Origin: Sphaerimonospora sp050942215
GTDB lineage: Bacteria; Actinomycetota; Actinomycetes; Streptosporangiales; Streptosporangiaceae
Reading direction: 5' to 3'
Assembly (NCBI RefSeq): GCF_050942215.1
Contig: NZ_CP192056.1
Span: 1,922,001 to 1,986,000 of the forward strand
Length of the DNA: 64,000 nt
The first letter of the stretch is position 1. Each line of letters opens with the position of its first letter. The translations under genes were made by a program, and so were the position numbers. This document shows, in pieces, positions 1-7,711 of this stretch. The notes under the pieces were generated by a model that saw only the letters and a list, made by a program, of their open reading frames with translations, was not told the origin of the DNA and searched no databases.

Positions 1-633
1 GATCTCCTCGAACCGCAGCAGCGGGTTGCCGGCCGCCTCGGTCCCGGCCTGCTCCAGCAGCTTGTCCACCTGGGAGGAGACCCAGGCGTCCCGGGCCATG
101 CCGCCCATGTTGTAGTCGACGACCACGACCAGGGCGTGCGTGTCCTCCCCGTTGTAGGCGAATGTGCACACCACCGTGTCCTGGTCGCCGTAGACGTCCC
201 TGGACACGTAGCAGCCGGCCGGTTTCACCGTGCCGACGCGCTCCGCCCACCGGGGCCGGGCCACGTCGGACTCCATCAACGCCAGGGCGGCGCCCTCCGC
301 CTTGGCGGCCTGCCGGGTGGTGCCCAGGTAGGCGATGGAGATCAGCAGGGTCAGCGCCGCCGGGGTGCCCGCCTTGGCCGCGTAGTCCACGAGGCCCTCG
401 CCGAGGACGTGCTCGACGTCGCCGCCGCGCAGCCGCTTGCCCCACCAGGCGCCGAGCATGTCGGACACCATGAGCTCGGCGTCCAGCGGGCTGCGCATGG
501 CGAGCAGTTCCCGGGCCGCCAGCAGCATCTCCGCGAACACGTCGTCCGGTGGCCGGGTCGCCCGGGGGTCTCGCCGATGCCTGCGACTCACTGCATCTCG
601 TTCCGCTCGCTCACGGACTCCACCTTCTCGCAT
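1..633 (-). CDS. Hypothetical protein, C-terminus cut by window edge
   Basis: The reverse strand is open from the window edge to position 633, giving about 211 codons with no stop. The residues visible include a helical stretch (DDVFAEMLLAARELLAMRSP) and, near the cut end, AYNGEDTHALVVVVDYNMGG, which looks like the core of a small alpha/beta domain. I do not recognise the family. The ATG at 633 gives the longest frame. A GTG at 591 is the alternative start and neither has a strong ribosome binding site. Codon use is normal for the genome, so it is probably a real chromosomal gene. No function is assigned. Confidence 0.6.
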   Translation of the reverse strand, partial: MREGGVRERAERDAVSRRHRRDPRATRPPDDVFAEMLLAARELLAMRSPLDAELMVSDMLGAWWGKRLRGGDVEHVLGEGLVDYAAKAGTPAALTLLISIAYLGTTRQAAKAEGAALALMESDVARPRWAERVGTVKPAGCYVSRDVYGDQDTVVCTFAYNGEDTHALVVVVDYNMGGMARDAWVSSQVDKLLEQAGTEAAGNPLLRFEEI

Positions 634-678
634 TCCCGCGGGTAATCGCATCAGGAACGCGGGCCGGTGACTACCCCG

Positions 679-954
679 TTATGGACGCCGGCCGCGGACG
701 CCGTCGCGATCGCGGGGCGGGGTGGAGTTCACCAGGCCGAGCAGGCGCTCCCTGGCGACGCCTTCGACGATCTCGGGGGTGACGTCGAGCCCCAGGTGCC
801 CGGCGCACGCCCGGACGTCCACGACGAGGCGGGACAGGACCGCGGCGGGAACGGTCGGGAACTCGGCGGCCAGCCGGGCGATCACAGAGTCCATGAGATC
901 GCGCCGCGGCTCCGGCCGCCGGCCGCCGCAGATACGGACTGTGAGTGCGGACAT
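679..954 (-). CDS. Small helical protein, three-helix-bundle dimerisation type
   Basis: This 91-residue protein has a variable basic N-terminus followed by a helical segment (MDSVIARLAAEFP, then VLSRLVVDVRACAGHLG, then EIVEGVARERLLGLV). That spacing resembles the short actinobacterial proteins annotated as three-helix bundle dimerisation domain proteins, whose role is not established. The ATG at 954 is preferred because AGCGAGG lies 9 bases upstream; an ATG at 963 is too close to that site. It is transcribed away from the phosphatase gene at 1399. The family match is from memory of the pattern, so moderate confidence. Confidence 0.55.
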   Translation of the reverse strand: MSALTVRICGGRRPEPRRDLMDSVIARLAAEFPTVPAAVLSRLVVDVRACAGHLGLDVTPEIVEGVARERLLGLVNSTPPRDRDGVRGRRP

Positions 955-1398
955 GGGCTGCATCCTCGCTGAATGGGGACCTGCCGCCCCTTATTCCACA
1001 ACTTTCCCGGCGGCTGTCAACCCTCCGTCTCCGGCCCGTCACGCTCGCCGATCCATAGACCGAATCGTGTTCGAGTGGCTCGCGGCCCCGGGTTCTGGCG
1101 CACTACGATGGCCCGACCGGAAAGGTATGGGAAGATGACCGCGGCGACGCCGGGTCGTACGGTGAGGAGGGGATGCCCGCGCCACCGAGCGGGAAGCGAG
1201 GCGGGCGACCGGGAAGTTGGCCGGACATCTTCCTGCGCGAGATGCCGGTCTTTTGACAGGATGCGTTGACCGCATGGCTGGCGGGGCTTCCGTCCGCCTA
1301 TGCCGATCGCCGATGATGTAGGGCAGATCTGCGCTACCAATCACAGTTATGGAGATGTGCCTCGTGGGAGAGCCTGGCACGCGACGGAGGTGCCGACC
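955..1398. other. Intergenic region between divergent genes (444 bp)
   Basis: No convincing gene lies here; the open frames on both strands are short, Arg-rich and without ribosome binding sites. It must hold the divergent promoters for the small helical protein and the phosphatase. A TTGACA hexamer lies at 1253-1258, but I see no good -10 element at the right spacing, so it is not called as a promoter. A clear ribosome binding site for the next gene (CGGAGG) lies at about 1385-1390. Confidence 0.5.
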
Positions 1399-3483
1399 AT
1401 GAGCGCCGAAACCTCCGTGCCCCGGCCCCGGGAGTCCGGTTTGGACATCTCAGACTCCGACCTCTTCAGAGGCCTGATGTCGGAGGCGCCGTTCGCCTTT
1501 GCCTTCTTCGACTCGTCCGGTCGCTTCGTCCGGGTCAACGCGACCTTCACCGAGATGACCGGTCACCCCATCGACCGGCATCTGGACCGTCTTCCGGCGG
1601 AGCTGCTGCCGGCCGACCTTACCGCCGTGATCGAGGCGGCGCTGCGCCGGGTCGGTGAGGACGGGCTGCCGGTCACCGAGCAGCGGATCAGGACCCGCGA
1701 GGAGAACGGCGACAGCCGTCACTGGGCGGTGTCCTTCTTCCCGATGCGCGGCGCGGAGGACGGCGAGCCGGGCGTCGCCCTGTTCGGCGTCGACCTGACC
1801 GAGCAGCAGATGGCCAGGGAACTGCTGCAGCGCAGCGAGGAGCGTTACCGCTCGCTCGTGGAGTCCCAGCAGCAGCTCGTCTGGATCACGTCGCCGAGCG
1901 GCGCGGCGGTCGAGGACGCCCCGCAGTGGCGGGCCATCACCGGCCAGGGGCTGGAAGAGTACCTCGCACACGGCTGGCTGGCGGCGGTCCACCCCGACGA
2001 CCGCCCGGGGGCCGAGGAGGCGTGGCGTGAGGCGCTGCGCGGCCGCACCATGTTCGAGTGGAGCTACCGGGTGCGCACCCGGGCGAGCGGTTACCGCCAT
2101 TTCGAGGTCAGAGCCGTACCCATAACGAGACACGGCCGGGTGGTGGAGTGGGTCGGCGCCAACACCGACGTCACCTCGCAGCGTGAGGCCGAGGAGATGC
2201 GGGGCCGCCTCACCGACCAGCTCGGCGCCGCCGCGCTGCGCACAGCGCGGCTGCAGGGCGCCACGGCCATGCTCGCCGAGGCGCTCACGGTCGAGCAGGT
2301 GGTGCAGGTCATCATCGACGTCGGCCGTACGGCCCTGGCCGCCGACCATTCCGCCGTGGCCCTGCTCGATCCCGAGCGGGGCACGCTCAAGCTGAGCAAC
2401 AGCGGCGGCCTCACGGACGTGACCGGGGACGAGATCGACCTGTCCCATTCCAATGTGATGACGATGGCGGTCAACAGCCGGCGTCCGGTCTTCGCCGAGT
2501 CGCCCGACAGCCTGCGCACCCAGCTCGTCGACGCCGGCGGCGACGAGACCGTGGTCGCCGAGTTCCTTGCCCACACCGACGAGCGGGCCTGGGTGGGCCT
2601 GCCGCTGCTGGCGGCCGGCCGCGCCCTCGGCGCGCTGCGGTTCTCGTTTCTGCGGCCGCAGAAGATCTCCCAGGAGGACGGGGTCTTCTACGAGGCGCTG
2701 GCCGGCCAGTGCGCGCTCGCGGTCGAGCGGGCCACGCTGTTCGAGCGGGAGCACAGAACCGCCGAGACGCTGCAGCGCAGCCTGCTTCCGGAACGCCTGC
2801 CGGACGTCAACGGCCTGAAGCTGGCCAAGCTGTTCCTGTCCGGCTCGCGGCACGTGCAGGTCGGCGGCGACTGGTACGACGGGTTCGTCCTGCAGGACGG
2901 GCGGGTGGCGGCCGTCGTGGGCGACGTGATGGGCAAAGGCGTCAAGGCCGCCGCCGGCATGGGCCGGATCCGCAACGCGATGCGTGCCCTCGCGCTGACC
3001 AACCCGCCTCCGGCGGCGGTCCTCACCGGCCTCGACCGGGTCTTCGAGGCGACCGAGGAGGAAGAGCAGGTCACCACCCTGGCGTACATGGTCGTCGAGC
3101 CGGGCACGGGCGAGGGCACGCTCGCCCTGGCGGGCCATCCGCCGCCACTGCTCGTCTCGCCCCAGGGTACGGCGATCCTGCACGACACCGAGCCGGGCAC
3201 GCCGCTCGGCTGGGCGACCAGCCGCAAGCAGTTCCGCTTCTGTGTGCCGCCCGGGCACACCGCCGTGCTGTACTCCGACGGCCTCGTGGAGAACCGCAGA
3301 CGCGGGCTGGACACCGGCCTGCGGGAACTCGCATCGGTCGTGTCCGAAGCATCCCAGGAGGTGCTGAACAATCCGAGTATGCTGCTGGATTTCCTGGTGG
3401 AGCGCATGCTGGGCGGGTATGAACAAGATGACGATGTAACGGTTCTCGCGGTCCACGTGCCGCCGGCCACGAAGAGTGACTGA
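1399..3483 (+). CDS. PAS-PAS-GAF-PP2C (SpoIIE-type) serine phosphatase
   Basis: A 694-residue regulator predicted to dephosphorylate Ser/Thr in partner proteins, typically anti-sigma-factor antagonists, in response to a sensed signal. Order of domains: PAS 1 about residues 17-135 (LFRGLMSEAPFAFAFFDSSG), PAS 2 about 145-265 (SEERYRSLVESQQQLVW), GAF about 290-450, and a PPM/SpoIIE phosphatase domain about 470-690, with GGDWYDGF and VVGDVMGKG carrying metal-binding Asp residues. There are no membrane segments, so it acts in the cytosol. Start is the ATG with CGGAGG nine bases upstream; the frame is open to 1300 but lacks a site there. No anti-sigma or STAS gene is adjacent, so its partner is unknown. 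Confidence 0.9.
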   Translation: MSAETSVPRPRESGLDISDSDLFRGLMSEAPFAFAFFDSSGRFVRVNATFTEMTGHPIDRHLDRLPAELLPADLTAVIEAALRRVGEDGLPVTEQRIRTREENGDSRHWAVSFFPMRGAEDGEPGVALFGVDLTEQQMARELLQRSEERYRSLVESQQQLVWITSPSGAAVEDAPQWRAITGQGLEEYLAHGWLAAVHPDDRPGAEEAWREALRGRTMFEWSYRVRTRASGYRHFEVRAVPITRHGRVVEWVGANTDVTSQREAEEMRGRLTDQLGAAALRTARLQGATAMLAEALTVEQVVQVIIDVGRTALAADHSAVALLDPERGTLKLSNSGGLTDVTGDEIDLSHSNVMTMAVNSRRPVFAESPDSLRTQLVDAGGDETVVAEFLAHTDERAWVGLPLLAAGRALGALRFSFLRPQKISQEDGVFYEALAGQCALAVERATLFEREHRTAETLQRSLLPERLPDVNGLKLAKLFLSGSRHVQVGGDWYDGFVLQDGRVAAVVGDVMGKGVKAAAGMGRIRNAMRALALTNPPPAAVLTGLDRVFEATEEEEQVTTLAYMVVEPGTGEGTLALAGHPPPLLVSPQGTAILHDTEPGTPLGWATSRKQFRFCVPPGHTAVLYSDGLVENRRRGLDTGLRELASVVSEASQEVLNNPSMLLDFLVERMLGGYEQDDDVTVLAVHVPPATKSD

Positions 3484-3701
3484 ATGAATCAGTCATAACG
3501 GTTGCTTTCGGGTATCAGTGACCGCCTTCCGTACGCAGCAGTGTCTCAGGCGGCCTAGGGTGGAGGAGCAACCGGCGGGACGCGGCCGTATCACGTGCCG
3601 TGGCGTGCCACAATGGCATGTCGCGGTCCGCGCGACCTCACCACCGGAAAAGAAGAAACACCTGGGTCCATTCTCGCCATGCGTTCGTTCGAGAGGTGTT
3701 C

Positions 3702-5444
3702 GTGTCGCCTGCAAGTTCGACTCGCTCGAAGCCGTCGGAGCTGAACGAGCCAGTGATCCAGCAGCTCCTCGAGCGTGGGCGCTCGCAGGGTTTCCTCGAG
3801 TCCGAGGATGTCCGCAAGGCCTTCGAGGAAGCGGACATCCCGCTGTCGCACGCCGCTGGATTCCTGCGCAGCCTCAGCAAGGAGGGCGTCACCGTCGTGG
3901 TGACGGCGGCGGACTCCGCTGCGCCCAAGCGATCCCGAGGCCAAGCCAAGCGCCGTTCAGCCGCGCCCGTCAAGAAGACCACCAAATCCGCGGCCGCGAA
4001 GGACTCGCAGCCGGAGACGGTCACCGCCGTGGTGACCGATTCCGCGCCGGCCGCCAAGCCGGAGGCGAAGCCCGCGGCCAAGCCCGCCGCGAAGTCGCCG
4101 GCCAAGCCCGCCGCGAAGAAGGCTCCGGCCAAGCCCGCCGCGGCCAAGAGCAGCGCGGCCAAGAGCGCCGCGGGGAAGCCGCCGGCCAAGGCCGGGTCCG
4201 CCAAGAAGGGGGCGCCCGCCGCCCAGGACGCGCCGGCGGCCGGTCCCGCACAGAAGGCGCAGAAGGCGCAGAAGGCGGATTCCAAGCCCAAGTCCGCTGA
4301 TCTGGCCGAGGACGAGGAGGACATCGACCTCGAGGCCGACGTCGAAATCGAGGACTTCGAGATCGAGGTCGGCGATGACGAGGTCGAGACCGAGACCGAA
4401 GCCGAGGCGGAGACCGAGACCGAGGCCGAGGAGCAGCCCAAGGAGGGGGCCGCCGCCCAGTCCGAGGACGAGGTGCTGATCCTCAGCGACGACGATGACG
4501 ACGCGCCCGTCGCCCAAGTGGCCGCGGCCGGCGCCACCGCCGACCCGGTCAAGGACTACCTCAAGCAGATCGGCAAGGTGCCCCTGCTCAACGCCGAGCA
4601 GGAGGTCGAGCTCGCCAAGCGGATCGAGGCGGGCCTGTTCGCCGAGGAGCAGCTCGCGGGCGACGGCGACGGTCTTCCCGTCGACGTCCGGGCCGAGCTG
4701 GAGTGGATCGCGGAGGACGGCCGCCGCGCCAAGAACCACCTGCTGGAGGCCAACCTCCGGCTGGTCGTCTCACTGGCCAAGCGGTACACCGGCCGCGGCA
4801 TGCTGTTCCTGGACCTGATCCAGGAGGGCAACCTGGGCCTGATCCGCGCGGTCGAGAAGTTCGACTACACCAAGGGCTACAAGTTCTCCACCTACGCCAC
4901 GTGGTGGATCCGGCAGGCGATCACGCGGGCCATGGCCGACCAGGCGCGGACCATCCGCATCCCGGTTCACATGGTCGAGGTGATCAACAAGCTCGCCCGG
5001 GTCCAGCGGCAGATGCTGCAGGACCTCGGCCGTGAGCCGACGCCGGAGGAACTGGCCCGCGAGCTGGACATGACCCCGGAAAAGGTCATCGAGGTTCAGA
5101 AGTACGGCCGTGAGCCGATCTCGCTGAGCACCCCTCTCGGTGAGGAGGGCGACAGCGAGTTCGGTGACCTGATCGAGGACTCCGAGGCCATCGTCCCGGC
5201 CGACGCCGTCAGCTTCACGCTGCTGCAGGAGCAGCTGCACTCGGTGCTCGACACGCTGTCGGAGCGCGAGGCCGGCGTGGTGTCCATGCGGTTCGGTCTC
5301 ACCGACGGGCAGCCGAAGACCCTCGATGAGATCGGCAAGGTCTACGGCGTGACCCGCGAGCGGATCCGCCAGATCGAGTCCAAGACCATGTCGAAGCTCC
5401 GTCACCCCTCCAGGTCCCAGGTGCTGCGCGACTACCTCGACTAG
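3702..5444 (+). CDS. hrdB: Principal RNA polymerase sigma factor (HrdB/SigA)
   Basis: Essential group 1 sigma-70 factor that directs RNA polymerase to housekeeping promoters. The start is the GTG at 3702 with GAGAGG five bases upstream, giving 580 residues. Layout: region 1.1-like N-terminus (about 1-75), a Lys/Ala/Pro-rich low-complexity tract (about 85-190), an acidic Glu/Asp tract (about 200-275), region 1.2 from DPVKDYLKQIGKVPLLNAEQ (about 281), region 2 with NLGLIRAVEKFDYTKGYKFS and the -10-melting aromatics in YATWWIRQAI, region 3, and the region 4 helix-turn-helix ending in VTRERIRQIESK. The basic/acidic extension is typical of actinomycete HrdB proteins. A terminator-like hairpin follows directly. 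Confidence 0.97.
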   Translation: MSPASSTRSKPSELNEPVIQQLLERGRSQGFLESEDVRKAFEEADIPLSHAAGFLRSLSKEGVTVVVTAADSAAPKRSRGQAKRRSAAPVKKTTKSAAAKDSQPETVTAVVTDSAPAAKPEAKPAAKPAAKSPAKPAAKKAPAKPAAAKSSAAKSAAGKPPAKAGSAKKGAPAAQDAPAAGPAQKAQKAQKADSKPKSADLAEDEEDIDLEADVEIEDFEIEVGDDEVETETEAEAETETEAEEQPKEGAAAQSEDEVLILSDDDDDAPVAQVAAAGATADPVKDYLKQIGKVPLLNAEQEVELAKRIEAGLFAEEQLAGDGDGLPVDVRAELEWIAEDGRRAKNHLLEANLRLVVSLAKRYTGRGMLFLDLIQEGNLGLIRAVEKFDYTKGYKFSTYATWWIRQAITRAMADQARTIRIPVHMVEVINKLARVQRQMLQDLGREPTPEELARELDMTPEKVIEVQKYGREPISLSTPLGEEGDSEFGDLIEDSEAIVPADAVSFTLLQEQLHSVLDTLSEREAGVVSMRFGLTDGQPKTLDEIGKVYGVTRERIRQIESKTMSKLRHPSRSQVLRDYLD

Positions 5445-5451
5445 GGAGTGC

Positions 5452-5469
5452 CGCCCGCGTGAGCGGGCG
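5452..5469 (+). terminator. Hairpin downstream of hrdB
   Basis: CGCCCGC and GCGGGCG flank a GTGA tetraloop seven bases after the hrdB stop codon. There is no T-run, as is usual for actinomycete terminators. Confidence 0.65.
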
Positions 5470-5470
5470 A

Positions 5471-5533
5471 TTCCGAGGCCCGATCAACTCGGGAGGCGGC
5501 GCGGTCACGTACGCGCCGTGATCGGCCTCGGAA
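5471..5533. repeat. Long inverted repeat between convergent hrdB and yaaA
   Basis: TTCCGAGGCCCGATCA at 5471-5486 is complementary to TGATCGGCCTCGGAA at 5519-5533, with one bulged C. Inside it GGCGCG (5498-5503) pairs with CGCGCC (5512-5517). The nested stem could stop transcription arriving from either side of this convergent pair. The structure is seen directly; the terminator role is inferred. Confidence 0.65.
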
Positions 5534-5545
5534 CCCTGGAACCCC

Positions 5546-6298
5546 TCAGGGTCCCCCGATCACGACGTCCAGTGTCCAGGGCCTGCCCGGCGAGGGCGGG
5601 CCCGACAGCTCGGTCCGGTGCCCCAGAGCGGCCAGCGTCTCCGCGAGTTCCCGCGGGCTCCCCGGCCTGTCGGGGCTCTCCACGAGTGAGCGGGCCACCG
5701 CCCCCCGGGTCGCCTTCGCCATGTGGCTGACGACCGTCCGCTTTCCGCCGGACTCCCTCAGGACCCGTACGGCGACCGCCCGCTCGCCCGGCTGCCACGC
5801 CGCGGCGTAGGGGGCGGACCGCATGTCCACGACGAGGCCCTTCACCGGCTGGAGGGCGGCGGTGATCCAAGGCCGCCAGAACGCGGCGAGATTGCCCATG
5901 GGCGGCAGCCGTACGCCCATGGCGAGCCGGTAGGGCGGGACCCGGTCGGACGGCCGCAGCAGGCCCCACAGCGCCGAGAAGACCACGATCCGCCGGTTGG
6001 CCCGGCGGCGTGCCTCGGGAGAGAGCGTGGCCAGACCCAGATTGTCGTACAGCACGCCCGTGTAGAGATCGGCGACGGGCAGGGACCGCGCGGTGTGCAG
6101 CCCCCGGTTGCGTTCGATCTCACCCACCTGCCCGTCGGACAGGTCGAGCACGTCCTGGGCACGCGGCGAACGGCACAGCGCGACCAGGGCGTCGAGCATT
6201 TCGCCGCGCGGGGACGCCAGTTCGGGGAAGCTCAGCCGCCTTCGCTCCATGGTGCCCAGGGCGGCCTTCCCCTCCGACGGCGGGAGCAGGATCAGCAC
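5546..6298 (-). CDS. yaaA: Peroxide stress protein YaaA (UPF0246/DUF328)
   Basis: A 250-residue protein opening with MLILLPPSEGK, the N-terminal signature of the YaaA family, and containing the conserved stretches SDGQVGEIERNRGL and VVFSALWGLLRP. In Escherichia coli YaaA lowers intracellular free iron and limits oxidative DNA damage during hydrogen peroxide stress, and the fold binds DNA. Length is normal for the family. It converges on hrdB and diverges from the GNAT gene at 6355. The family call is firm; the physiological role in this organism is by analogy. Confidence 0.9.
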   Translation of the reverse strand: MLILLPPSEGKAALGTMERRRLSFPELASPRGEMLDALVALCRSPRAQDVLDLSDGQVGEIERNRGLHTARSLPVADLYTGVLYDNLGLATLSPEARRRANRRIVVFSALWGLLRPSDRVPPYRLAMGVRLPPMGNLAAFWRPWITAALQPVKGLVVDMRSAPYAAAWQPGERAVAVRVLRESGGKRTVVSHMAKATRGAVARSLVESPDRPGSPRELAETLAALGHRTELSGPPSPGRPWTLDVVIGGP

Positions 6299-6354
6299 GA
6301 ACCCCGACCCTATAGGGCACGTGGGCCGGTCCCGTACCGGGTTACCCTGTCGCG

Positions 6355-7116
6355 GTGGATCTCGAGCGATCGCTGTTCGACCGGCTTGTGGACGGGGGAT
6401 GGCTGGCGCCGGGCCGGGTGGCGGCCGGCGGCTGGATCTACCGGCACGCGGGCGGAGTGACCAAGCGGGCGAACTCGGTCCTGCCGCTGGTCGCGGACGG
6501 GACGGGGACCGACCTGGCCGAGTCCGTGGCCGAGGCGGAGAGGTTCTACGCGGAGCTCGGCCTGCGCTGTGTGTTCTCGATCGGTCCCGGCGCGGTCGCC
6601 GGTCTCGACGCCGAGCTCGATCGGCGGGGCTACCGGGTGGCGGACCCCACGCTGATCATGACGGCGGCGCCGGCGCGGCACGCCGTACCGGACGGGGACG
6701 TCGTGGCGGGAACGGTCACGGCCTTGCCGTCGGAGCGGTGGCTGCGCACCTGGTGGCGGGTGGACGGCGGGCGACATCGCGCCGATGGCGACGTCCCGGC
6801 GATGGAATGGGCCCGGCGGATCATGACAGGCGTCCCGGCGGGCTACGTCCATCTCACGACGGACGCGGGCGCCGCCGTGGGCAGGGGCGTGGTGCAGGAG
6901 GACTGGCTGGGCGTCTACTGCATGGCCGTGGAGCCCGGGGCACGGCGCCGGGGGCTCGGGCGCTCGGTGCTGCGGAGGCTGCTCGCCTGGGGACGCGAAC
7001 ACGGCGCGGAACGCGCCTATCTGGTCGTTACGGAGGGCAACGCCGGGGCCCGCGCGCTGTACGAGCGGGAGGGCTTCACCGTCACCGGTCGTTATCACTA
7101 CCGCGTCGCGCCCTGA
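6355..7116 (+). CDS. GNAT family N-acetyltransferase
   Basis: A 253-residue cytosolic protein with a C-terminal GNAT fold. The acetyl-CoA binding motif is in VEPGARRRGLGRSVLRRLL, followed by the typical AYLVVTEGNAGARALYEREG segment. The N-terminal 120 residues (from MDLERSLFDRLVDGGWLAPG) form a degenerate first half seen in tandem-GNAT proteins. Substrate is unknown. The GTG start lies 56 bp from the divergent yaaA start, so the two genes share a short promoter region. Confidence 0.85.
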   Translation: MDLERSLFDRLVDGGWLAPGRVAAGGWIYRHAGGVTKRANSVLPLVADGTGTDLAESVAEAERFYAELGLRCVFSIGPGAVAGLDAELDRRGYRVADPTLIMTAAPARHAVPDGDVVAGTVTALPSERWLRTWWRVDGGRHRADGDVPAMEWARRIMTGVPAGYVHLTTDAGAAVGRGVVQEDWLGVYCMAVEPGARRRGLGRSVLRRLLAWGREHGAERAYLVVTEGNAGARALYEREGFTVTGRYHYRVAP

Positions 7117-7189
7117 CGGGGGTCTCCTCCGAGTAGGGTGGCGGCGCGCCGGAGGACCTCGGCGGTCGCTCCGGCACGCCGCGCTATGG

Positions 7190-7480
7190 TCAGCGGCCGC
7201 TCTGGGCGGACGTCGGTGATTGGCTGAGTCTGGCCGACTCGTCCTGGATGTCAGCACCTCTGTCGCGGAGTACGGCTGCGTGCTGACGCCCGTGGTGGGC
7301 GCAGAACAGCAGCTCCCCACCCACGGGCAGGGTCGCGCGGATGTAGGCCTGAGCACCGCACCGGTCACACCGGTCCAGGGCGGTCAGCGGCTTGGCGGGG
7401 GCGAGAGCTCCAGTCACGTATCGCCTTTCGGGTCGCCCCACCGCGGCGGGGACGTTGGCGTCAGTCACTTGGGACAACAT
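7190..7480 (-). CDS. DUF7455 zinc-binding protein
   Basis: A 96-residue protein with a compact metal-binding core, CDRCGAQAYIRATLPVGGEL then FCAHHG, in which two Cys and the later Cys/His residues plausibly bind zinc. This matches the small actinobacterial DUF7455 family, which commonly sits near sigma factor and gyrase-type topoisomerase genes. The N- and C-terminal tails are disordered. Role unknown. It is divergent from parE, with 231 bp between the two starts. Confidence 0.75.
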   Translation of the reverse strand: MLSQVTDANVPAAVGRPERRYVTGALAPAKPLTALDRCDRCGAQAYIRATLPVGGELLFCAHHGRQHAAVLRDRGADIQDESARLSQSPTSAQSGR

Positions 7481-7711
7481 CTAACCGGATAAAGGCGTTC
7501 CCAATCACCCCTGGACTACGCCGAGAGCGGAATGCGCCCGGAATGCTTCGTTACCCTGTGATGCGGATCACGTTGCGGATCCGTGGTATCCAGGTGCAGC
7601 TGGCAAGCTGTTACGCGTACAAACATGAGTGGCGCTACGCTACGTACGCGTGTTCGATTGATGGGCAGCAGGAGACGTGAACGGTAGCTCGGACGGCAGT
7701 AGGAGTTGGGC

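Noticed and set aside
1253..1258. TTGACA as a promoter -35 element
   Set aside because: No matching -10 hexamer at 16-18 bp spacing was found; a chance hexamer is likely.
1450..3456. Long antisense open frame across the phosphatase gene
   Set aside because: It is a mirror of a GC-rich coding region; the forward frame has clear PAS, GAF and PP2C motifs, and the antisense product is Arg/His-rich without domains.
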